Assembly: GCA_043228905.1 (NCBI GenBank)
Contig: JBHGNT010000012.1
Location: 5,952,001 to 6,016,000, forward strand
Length of the DNA: 64,000 nt
Direction: 5' to 3'
Origin: Azolla caroliniana
Lineage: Eukaryota; Polypodiophyta
Position numbers and translations under genes: made by a program. Positions 56,013-64,000 of the stretch are shown one piece after another. The notes beneath the pieces are model-generated. The model was not told the DNA's origin. It ran no database searches and saw nothing but the letters and a program-made list of their open reading frames with translations. Each line of letters opens with the position of its first letter. The stretch's first letter is position 1.

Positions 56013-59000
56013 AGGGCTCCACGATTGATAGGTTGATGTATTTATCCCAAGCTTTATCTATACACATGGAACAAAAGCATGATAAAGTACGGAGTAACAA
56101 TTGTGTTGTGTCCTTGTGGCTAAACCCTAATACACAATGGGTGCTGCGTGTGCCTTTCACGGTTTTACAACCATATGATTTAGTTCTATCGACCTCATCA
56201 ACGCGAACCTCAACAAACAATCTATTCTTACCATCATTTGACATCTTCCATGTTAGCCACTCCACAACATCATGTGCATTTTGTAACTTAGCACCATTAT
56301 TATCCAACTGCTCACTTGTAAGGGCACGTTTGATCACAACCCCTCGCGCCATCATGCTCTCCTTTTCCATGTCCAGACCTGAAGTAGTTCCATTGCATAT
56401 GAATGTTGAATAAGGAGAAGTACCTGATTTGTATCCCAGGTTTCCAACAAACATTAGTACTATGTTGTCAATCGAGAGTACTATACATCCATTAATACTG
56501 ATTTAGTACAAATACAAAACAAAGCATAGCACAATGTATCCATGGAGAACACTCTACACTGATTAAAAGATAAATAGTACTATGTTGTCAACCAACCGTA
56601 CTTACCATCCATTAATACTAACTTAGTACGGATACAACACAAAGCATAGTACAATGTGTTCATGGAAAACACTCTACATGTATTAAAAGTTAATTAGTAC
56701 AAACTCTTCAATATTGGACAATACTATGTTGCTGACGACGAGTACTTTACATCCATTAATACTGATTTAGTATAGATAAAACACAAAGTACAGTACAATG
56801 TGTCCATGGAGAACACAACATGGATTAAAAGATAATTAGTACAAACTCTTCAATATAGGACAATACTATGAGTACAAGACATGTACTTTACATCCTTCAA
56901 TAAATACTGATTTAGTACAGATACAACACATAGTACAATACAGTGTGTCCATGGAGAACACTCAACATGGATTAAAAGATAATTAGTACAAACTCTTAAG
57001 GACGGACAATACTATGAGTACAAGAGGAGTACTTTACATCCTTCAATAAATACTGATTTAGTATAGATACAACACACAATACAATACAATGTGTCCATGG
57101 AGAGCACTCAACATGGACTAAAAGATAATTAGTACAAACTCTTAAGAACGGCTAATACTATGAGTACAAGACGAGTACTTTACATCCTTCAATAAATACT
57201 GATTTAGTACAGATACAACACACAACACAGTACAATGTGTCTATGGAGAACACTTCACATGGATTAAAAGATAATAAACACAGATTCACGTGACAGGATG
57301 GTACTATGTGATCAATCAAGAACACTTAACATAGTTACAAACATAATTAGTATGCATGCATCCATTTGAATAGTACTGTGTTTGAATAGTTACAAACATA
57401 ATTAGTATGCATGCACTAACACAAGAATTACTTTCTTAGACATTGCATTATAAGTACTAAACATATGGATTAAAAATTACCTAGTGATAAAGTTAAACGA
57501 TCGTGCCGCCTTAAACTGCGAGGCAACACCATCAGACCAAACCCAATGACGGTTAAAGCTAAACCCCAGAGACAATAAATCTGCATGGTGAAGCTTAAAA
57601 CAATGTTGAACAAATAGTGTATCATGCTTTTTATCATCTGAAATGTAAAATATTGATTTCTTATGTAACTCACCGTCTTGTCTCCAATAGCAAATATGTA
57701 CAAGTATTGTACATTGATCATTGTACCAATGTATTGATTGAACCTCATTTTGAACTTTAAATGTATAGTTTTCTGCAAAGTCAATAACGGATACGATGAC
57801 ACCCGTTGGTAAGTTATTAATACATTCCTTGTACTGTGAATTTTGCCAATAACTCCAGAAGTTATGTGGAATGAACTCCCCAAGTTGTTTCTTAAATTCT
57901 GAGACAAGGGTAGCAACACATGTCTCCTTATATACTTCCTTGATACGCTTAGTTACAAGTCCCTTGCCAATATTTTCAGTCACATACTCTAAATATTTCC
58001 ATTTCACAATGACTGTTTCCCAAATCAAGCTCCTGCCTACAAAATAATGGTAGCGGACAAACATTACATGTTCTTAAAAGACATGTACGACGATGCCACT
58101 CACATGATGGTTCTTTTTCACAAACACAAGTCCTCCATAACTCAGAAATGGATGCATAAGTCATGTTTCGTGCATTACAATTATTATCCTCCCCATTTGG
58201 TCTACAAACCTCACAAGTGCAGACACATAATTCCCAGTGTATACCCTTAGAATCAGTACGCATTGCATTCACTCCAAGCCTAAACATGTCCATCTTCGCG
58301 TGGTACACACAACAACATAATATGGTTTCAAACCTTCAAACTTGCGGAATCCAACAATCAAGCTTGGATGTTGGTCTTTATAGTTCATGTACCATTCAGC
58401 CTACATCAACCAACATATATAGCAAACATTAATATACACTTGGTCAAAACAAAAATTTATGGAATGTGAATTGATATAAAAAAATGGAATACCTCCGTCA
58501 TCTCCAAGAAGTGTCTAGGGTGAATCTAGTACTTACCCTGACTTATTCGTTGTCTACACACGTTCTTCTTATTTGGTGAGACACGCGTATTTTTTGCCCA
58601 AAATGAATCCACTTTCTCAATAATCTCTTGAGATAAGGCATCGCATCGTCGTCTACGTCCCAACCCCAGCCACTTGAATTGGCTTGAGTGTATATTTTGG
58701 CAAGGTTTCCTCAAGTTCCTTCTTTTAATATCCAGGGATAAGGCAACTTTAGTATCACTTTTTTTTCTCTTGCACCATTCACAACCATGTGTAGGGTTGC
58801 CCTCTTTGCAGCAAGTTTGTTTATGCTCTCTACACCTTTCACTAAGTCTAGGGATGACTTCATAGACTCTACAATCTCTTCTGAAACACATTGGTCCCTA
58901 AATTTTATTCTCCCCATGTCTTCATTCAAACGTTGATGGTGTAACACTCTATGTATATAATATCCCTACGATCCTCTTCACTAAATCTCTTCATTATTTC

Positions 59001-59114
59001 TACCAAATAACGGACTATGTGAAGAACCACTCGTCTCTTGGTCCTTGATATACATGAGTTACTTGACAACTCACTCTCATTGGGGATCCCCATTTGGTCA
59101 CTAGATTTATCCAA
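56013..59114 (-). pseudogene. E2 DDD transposase, N-terminal and catalytic parts (frameshifted)
   Basis: Minus-strand pieces in order align with E1: a Lys/Arg-rich start with SEEDRRDIIYIE (59114-58930); FWAKNTRVSPNKKNVCRQR (58600-58530); a Cys-rich cluster with YHAKMDMF and CVCTCEVCR (58310-57980); the first two catalytic blocks SVIDFAENYTF and WSDGVASQFK (58060-57477); an intron filled by array 2; and the third block SGHGKGEHDGA followed by VVIKRALTSEQL (56430-56330). A one-base shift lies just after GEHDGA. Copia-D interrupts the C-terminal part at 56012. The gene is therefore dead, but the catalytic Asp residues are recognisable. Confidence 0.8.
56455..57478. repeat. E2 array 2 (TTAGTAC/GTACTAA motifs), in the transposase intron
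   Basis: Imperfect tandem units of about 130-150 bp contain ATTAGTACAAACTCTT, GAGTACTTTACATCC, AATACTGATTTAGTAC and AATGTGTCCATGGAGAACAC. It occupies the intron between the second and third catalytic blocks, a different intron from the one filled in E1. Confidence 0.88.
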
Positions 59115-59317
59115 AAAAATTAAGTGTCTTGTGAGAGTAGTTAATGTTATATAGACTACACTAAGAAATCACAGTCAAATGTTTTTAAATGTGGCTTGCA
59201 AGGTGAGAAATAATTCGTTTCGGACATTATAATTACGGATCAAAGATGACAATTATCATTTCTTTATTCACAAATTTCTAAAAATGAAAAAATTTAGTAT
59301 TGAAAATGAAAAAATAG

Positions 59318-59480
59318 ATGGAAGGAACCTCCAATGGTGGAGGGAGCGTTGAATCTGTGTGATATGTCGCCTCGATTTGGTGGAAGGAACCTCCAATGGT
59401 GGAGGGAGCCTTGAATATGTGTGATATGCCACCTCGATTCAGTGGAAGGATCCTCGCCTTGGTGGAAAAAGCCTCAAATC
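59318..59480. repeat. ~62-bp tandem repeat upstream of the E2 transposase start
   Basis: Two full copies and a degenerate third of a unit with GGAAGGAACCTCCAATGGTGG and TGTGTGATATG, lying about 200-370 bp upstream of the transposase start. It occupies the place of the 83-bp array in E1. Confidence 0.8.
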
Positions 59481-59494
59481 ACCGTGAGATAAAC

Positions 59495-59940
59495 TGCAAT
59501 CGGTGGAAGAAGTAAGAAAATCGTTCTCGAAGAAGTCACTATTGGCTGTTCTAAGAGGCCTCAGAGCAGTCTCTAGTCCTCAACTCAAACCCTAAAATAG
59601 AAACCCTAACAAAACTAGAAATCCTCAACTCAAAACCAGAAACCTGACATGGATGTCTGAGATATGCTCCCTAAACCCTAACAAACCTCTTAGATTGGAG
59701 GAAAACCAGAAACCTAACATGGATGTCTAAGATGAAGAGCTCAGAGGGATAGAGGAAGGGGAGTAAGAGGAGTTGGTTTGAGGGGAAGCACCAAAAACGA
59801 CGTGAGGGGAAAATAGCCCCCAAAATGGAAAGAACATCTCCTCACGCGTTCCCCCCACTCCTTGTCTTAAATGACACTTGTACTACAGTCACCCCACTCC
59901 CCAAAATCGTTTTTTTTTTCTCTGATTTTTTTCTCAATTA
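59495..59940. other. E2 subterminal region
   Basis: Contains a duplicated AAACCAGAAACCTAACATGG segment and poly-T near 59910. No gene seen. The TTTAGTACTAA palindrome begins at 59941. Confidence 0.4.
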
Positions 59941-60001
59941 TTTAGTACTAACAGTATCGAAAGGACTGGCATTTTTTGTGGCCAAAAACAGTACTTTTCT
60001 A

Positions 60002-60025
60002 GTACACCATAGCGTGCTTCCATCC
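60002..60025 (-). repeat. Right terminal inverted repeat of E2
   Basis: On the minus strand, GGATGGAAGCACGCTATGG followed by TGTAC, then outward ACTA at 60026-60029. About four to five differences from the left end over 24 bp. Confidence 0.82.
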
Positions 60026-60029
60026 ACTA

Positions 60030-60348
60030 GCACCACATGGACAATCATCATGTTCGCCACTAGTGCGAAGGTCTCATCATAGTCGATGTCATGGATCTGT
60101 GTGTATCCCTTGGCCACCAATCGGGCCTTATATCGGTTGACTAAAATATCGGTGTTGTACTTCACTTTGTACACCCATCTACATTCAATCAGTTTGCAAT
60201 GTCAGGGAGGGTCAACCAGGTCTCATGTCTTGTTGGCAGCTAGTGCATGCATTTCTTCCTCCATGGCTAATTGCCATCGGACATCCTATGATGCCTCCAC
60301 ATAGATCTCCAGCTATCGGACTTCAGCCACTTTCTTCATGTACGCGTA
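60030..60348 (-). pseudogene. Copia-C reverse transcriptase, 5' half
   Basis: The minus strand reads HYAYMKKVAEVR, then a weak linker, and [38 protein letters not shown] and MMIVHVVLV, ending at the E2 junction. It continues at 42483. Confidence 0.85.
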
Positions 60349-60353
60349 ATGTG

Positions 60354-61308
60354 TTGGGAGACAGGTCCCTCCGGATGGGAAGGGATAAGAACAGTGCCGA
60401 TGAACAAATGGTCGAGGCCGAAACCGGATGAGGAGTACCCGGCTACGGAGAGCCGGATGGTGCAGACCCGGTATGAACCGGATGAGGAGTACCCGGCTAC
60501 GGAGAGCCGGATGGTGCAGACCCGGTATGAACCGGATGAGGAGTACCCGGCTACGGAGAGCCGGATGGTGCAGACCCGGTATGAACCGGATGAGGAGTGC
60601 TCGGCTACGGAGAGCCGGATGGTGCAGACCTGGTATGAACCGGATGAGGAGTACCCGGCTACGGAGAGCCGGATGGTGCAGACCCGGTATGAACCGGATG
60701 AGGAGTCATACCGGATGAGGAGTACCCGGCTACGGAGAGCCGGATGGTGCAGACCCGGTATGAACCGGATGAGGAGTACCCGGCTACGGAGAGCCGGATG
60801 GTGCAGACCCGGTATGAACCGGATGAGGAGTACCCGGCTACGGAGAACCGGATGAAGAGACATATTCGTAAATATGTTTTCTGATAGTCCACCGAGGCTA
60901 TATTTGTAAATAGCCGAAAAGTCATATTAGTATAAATATGACTTAGGGCAAACTTTAGTTAGAGTTGTTGTCATTCTTGTTTGAAAAAGCATAGCGAGAG
61001 CGCGTAACTGTGTACAGAGAGAGAGAGAGAGAAAGAGGTCATTGCCTCTGTTGTAACCGCCGCCTGTGGCGAAGATATGTGAGCACGAGGTCGGTGCCTC
61101 AGTGAACTCACGGTTGTATATTCTTACATAGTGACAGTTTGCAGCCTGTGGGCTGCCGTGGTTTTTTCCCCTAGTTTGGGGTTTTCCACGTGAACCTCCT
61201 GTGTATCTCCCTCTTCTTCTTGTCGTGTTTTATTTCCCGTTTTCTGTGTATGATCCTAAGCTCAGTTGTGGCCGAGCATTGCGTATAGGGAGCGTTGAGT
61301 TCCCGTCA
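60354..61308 (+). mobile_element. Solo LTR (955 bp) related to Copia-D LTR, with TAATG duplication
   Basis: The LTR begins TGTTGGGAGACAGGTCCCTCC and ends GAGTTCCCGTCA. TAATG flanks both sides (60349-60353 and 61309-61313). It shares CGGATGGGA, GGCTATATTTGTAAATAGCC, a TATAAATATGAC TATA box and GCCGCCTGTGGCGA with Copia-D LTRs, but U3 is expanded by a 54-bp tandem array. It sits in the Copia-C linker. Confidence 0.85.
60424..60860. repeat. 54-bp tandem array in the solo LTR U3
   Basis: About eight copies of a 54-bp unit with CCGGATGAGGAGTACCCGG, CTACGGAGAGCCGG and ATGGTGCAGACCCGG; one copy is a 17-bp stub at 60694-60710. Because 54 is divisible by three, long frames stay open on both strands, but they are not genes. 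Confidence 0.95.
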
Positions 61309-61313
61309 TAATG

Positions 61314-61640
61314 ATGCTCCATGTTGTCTGGTTAGAATCGGATTCTCCTTGATTCGATGCACCTCTTTCTGTGTCGTACTCCGACATCTTCATCTTTCCC
61401 TTCTTTTTGAGCGTATACCGTCTCTTTGGTTTCTTGCGTGGGGAGTGCACGATTGAATCTTCACTGCTTGCTGGTTCTTCATTCGGCCGGTTATTCCGAC
61501 TCAGCTCTTCATTTGGGCCACTAAGCCTGAATGAAATCAAACTCTCTTCTAGAGTGTTGATTTCTTCTTCATCATCTTCCTCCCAGATCATGTCGGTTGT
61601 CGAATATTGGTCTATAATGGCCGTATTCACATTGTATGTT
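61314..61640 (-). pseudogene. Copia-C integrase-RT linker
   Basis: The minus strand contains ISFRLSGPNEELSRNN and SPRKKPKRRYTLKKKGK, matching the Copia-A linker (ESFRLSGPNERLGQTN, PPRKEPRRRFTRKEKGK). This places it upstream of the Copia-C RT at 60348. Confidence 0.8.
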
Positions 61641-61752
61641 GGACAATGTGTCTCTCATTATGTTATGAGATCTTGCTCTCACTTGCACACTCAGTGATCT
61701 GCATTACAAGGTGTTGTTTATGTTTCCACACTGACGGCCTTAGTTCCCAACA
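61641..61752 (+). mobile_element. Remnant of the 5' LTR of Copia-E
   Basis: The segment ends TTAGTTCCCAACA directly before TCTGGTATCAGAGC, so it is the 3' part of an LTR. The upstream part is truncated or undetected. Confidence 0.55.
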
Positions 61753-61754
61753 TC

Positions 61755-61766
61755 TGGTATCAGAGC
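61755..61766 (+). promoter_or_regulatory. Primer-binding site of Copia-E
   Basis: TGGTATCAGAGC, three bases after the LTR end, as in Copia-D. Confidence 0.85.
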
Positions 61767-62349
61767 GAAGGTTTTTCAACTCGCTGCCAACCGTCATCAG
61801 TCCTCAACAGCATTCTTGCTTCACTTCCCTTGAAGAACCCGAGTTCAAGATCTCATATTGAGAAGAGAAAGAAAATAGAAGATTTGCACTCTACTGAGCT
61901 AGATCACTCTTCAAGTAAGCCAACCGGCAACACCTTGCTTCTGTGATTACAGCCACTCAGAGTGGAATATCTATTAAATCAGCCTCGATCGTGCTTTACC
62001 AGGTTAGAAACCATCCACTCATTTATTGTAACCTCTCAAAGCAGATCCAGCTCCAGGAAACAACCCCTATACGTGCTTCATTTGGCTAGACGACATTTGA
62101 GAGGACCAGTCAGCTCCGTCCCTCTCATCATCATAGTCACTCAAAGCAGGATTGGCCTGGATAATCGACACAAAATTTGTGATCGACTTCGTGAAATCGG
62201 CATCGGAATTGAATCAACAGATTCGATTGTCCAAATCGGGAAGCCGATTCGACTTGGGTTCGAATCCGGTAGTAGAACGATATCGGGTGAGCTAGTCGGT
62301 TGCATCCCACCAGTGTGAACTACGAACAGAGTCTAACAAGTAGACACAG
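61767..62349 (+). other. Copia-E leader
   Basis: The stretch between primer site and gag start is unusually long (about 580 bp) and has duplicated CACTCAAAGCAG/CTCTCAAAGCAG segments. No frame of note. Confidence 0.4.
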
Positions 62350-63640
62350 ATGGCATCAACATCCGGCTCATCAGAGATGAGTCTAAGGAAGTTCGACGGA
62401 TCGAACTTCAACTTCTGGAAGGAGCAGATGCAAGACTATCTAATAGTCAAGGGTCAGATAGATCCAATCGAGAACGAAAACCCTCTAGAAGGAATCAAGC
62501 TGGATGAGTGGACGAAACTCGATAGAATTGTCTGAGCCACCATTTGGATGCACCTGTCAGAGTCACTGTACTTCACAGTGGAATTGTGTTCAACAGCCTT
62601 TGAACTATGGAAGACATTGTCAGACACTTATGAGAAGAAGGTAGCCGTCACAAAGATATGTCTAAATCAATGCCTTTACAACCTTCGGATGAAAGAATCT
62701 GACTCGGTCTAGACACACTTGAATGAGTATGAAAACTTAAGCTCCCAGATTTCGGCTCAGGGGACGACAATTGAAGATGAACTGAGAGCAATGTTGCTCA
62801 TGAATAATGACCCCCCTTCGTGGGAAACTTTCGTGACAACTATGTGCGATGCTTCTATTGCCGTTGTGAAGTACTCTGAAGTTACGAGCGCAATACTGAC
62901 TAAAGTAGCCCGGAGGAAATCATTTGCAAAAGACTCGACAGATGAAGCTTATATAGTACAAGGTTCAACCGACCGATCGAAAAGTCGAGGAAGAAGTTCT
63001 TCCTGACAGCCGAACAATCAGTGAAGTCGGAGCAAGTCCCAGGACAATTGAATCTGCAACTATTACAAGAAACCCAGGCACATCAAAGCCGATTGTTGTG
63101 CACTCAAAGCCAAGAAAGATAAGGCTCAACGAGCTGATCAAAAGAGTGGCTGGCATGAAGAGGTCAATTACGTCGGCTCTTCAACCGAAGTAGTGTCGAA
63201 TGACCCAAACATACTATCCATTTAAAACCTAGTTGAATCAGAAGTTCTACTTACGACAGAGGAATTGAGCACATGGCTCTTGGATTCGGGTGCATCCTAC
63301 CATGTGACTCCTCATAGATCCCAGTTTCGGCAATATTTGGCCTAACACTGTGACTCAGTATGAGTCAGAAATTCGCAACACTGCGCTATTATGGGAATCG
63401 GCATTGTAGAACTCAATCTCCCAGGTGGTTCTACATTAGTACTACACAATGTCTAACATGTACCTGATCTCTCAAGCCATTTGATCTCAGTCAAACAATT
63501 GGATAAAGATGACATCCATGCCTTCTTCTCATCAAGAGGGTAAACACTTCACAAGGGGAACCTCCTACTTGCTTGAGGACTGAAAGTACATTCTCTGTAC
63601 TCGTTGTACGTCACACTCAGAGAGGGTGACTTGTTCTTGG
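62350..63640 (+). pseudogene. Copia-E gag and protease (decayed)
   Basis: The ATG opens MASTSGSSEMSLRKFDGSNF and NFWKEQMQDYLIVKGQIDPI, related to Copia-D Gag, with a stop after LDRIV (62533). Gag continues in the same region (LNEYENLSSQISAQGTTIED, LLMNNDPPSWETFVTTM), then a degraded knuckle (CNYYKKPRHIKADC) and a protease STWLLDSGASYHVTPH near 63275. Further pol sequence is not recognisable before the window ends. Confidence 0.75.
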
Positions 63641-64000
63641 TTGATATCCCTTTCAGACGTAGTGTTCAATGAGTCAGTTATGCACAAGACGGCCGAAAGG
63701 CCTATTGAAGTCTGATGGGTAACTTTTTCATATGTGTCAACTCTTCACGAAGGCCCAACCCATAACATGAGGTCGGCTTCATGGGTGGCTGAATCCTCTA
63801 GCACCAACTTGGCAGTCCGACTCGGCACAACCGAACGATTCGGCTTTGGACCATCCGACTCTAACACCCGATGCCATCAGTCCAGTCATACCTCCAGGAT
63901 CCTAAAGATTGTCACAACCCCAGGAGAGGTACTGTAAAGAAGGAAAGACGTAGGTGGTGCTATGAAACGAAAGAGAATTGTGTGTGTGTGTGTGTGTGAG
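63641..64000. other. Unassigned end of window
   Basis: Probably further decayed Copia-E pol. A (GT)n run begins at about 63978 and reaches the window edge. Confidence 0.4.

Larger units (their letters stand above)
42488..60025. mobile_element. E2: 17.5-kb DNA transposon related to E1, with nested insertions
   Basis: The ends GGGTCGAAGCATGCTACGG and (right, minus strand) GGATGGAAGCACGCTATGG share GGTGTAC internally and align with the E1 ends through the AAGCATGC core. ACTA flanks both sides (42484-42487 and 60026-60029). Removing the element restores the Copia-C RT frame. It has the E1 plan: plus-strand RING/acidic gene, minus-strand DDD transposase, palindrome arrays in introns, and tandem repeats before the transposase start. 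A fold-back element, a LINE piece and Copia-D were added. Frameshifts and stops make it inactive. Confidence 0.85.

Noticed and set aside
42485-60030. CTAG or CACTAG as the E2 target duplication
   Set aside because: Six bases are shared at both flanks, but aligning the E2 ends with the E1 ends (GGG start) places the boundary so that the duplication is ACTA.
60336-60925. Open frames on both strands up to 175 codons
   Set aside because: They are created by the 54-bp repeat, whose length is a multiple of three and lacks stops.

Overview
The window looks like nuclear DNA of a land plant with a large, repeat-rich genome. It holds one plant-specific host gene at the left edge, a two-exon BOI/SBP1-type RING E3 ligase with ordinary GT-AG splicing. 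The retrotransposons use primer sites complementary to initiator methionine tRNA, as plant Copia elements do. I cannot name the species. Beyond about 6.8 kb nearly everything is mobile DNA, nested several layers deep.

Layout. (1) 1-6.8 kb: BOI-like gene and non-coding DNA. (2) 6.8-8.6 kb: solo LTRs and a Copia 3' end. (3) 8.6-40 kb: a decayed minus-strand Copia element (here Copia-B), split by two nests. The first nest (11.3-21.4 kb) is a solo LTR holding a Ty3/gypsy element, which in turn holds a young Gag-only LTR element (TR-GAG type). The second nest (21.9-38.6 kb) is Copia-A, whose 5' LTR is split by a 10.7-kb DNA transposon (E1, 22317-33023). (4) 40-61.6 kb: gypsy scraps and a minus-strand Copia (Copia-C), whose reverse transcriptase gene is split by a second, related 17.5-kb DNA transposon (E2, 42488-60025). 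E2 carries a fold-back element, a LINE fragment and an intact young Copia (Copia-D, 50597-56007). (5) 60.3-64 kb: a solo LTR in Copia-C, then a decayed Copia-E running off the window.

The most interesting content is the E1/E2 pair. Each has related terminal inverted repeats (GGGTRAAAGCATGC-type), a 4-bp target duplication (CTAA for E1, ACTA for E2) and a reconstructable empty site. Both share one gene plan: a plus-strand multi-exon gene for a RING-like zinc-finger protein with an acidic C-terminal part, converging on a minus-strand gene for a large DDD transposase. Each fills introns of both genes with arrays of its own palindrome, AGCTAATTAGCT in E1 and a TTAGTACTAA-type motif in E2. E1 also encodes a degenerate FCP1/NLI-interacting-factor phosphatase-like domain. 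The transposase resembles the DDD family I associate with Sola elements, whose target duplications are also 4 bp, but that assignment is from memory and needs a search.

A second theme is a set of LTRs with TGTC...GACA-type ends. Three of them are nested inside one another at (A/G)CGT-like 4-bp targets. Members of the Gag-only family carry an antisense tRNA-like sequence with A and B boxes inside the LTR.

Coordinates of LTR and TIR ends, exons and target duplications were read by eye. Family names for decayed pieces rest on protein motifs, not on database searches.
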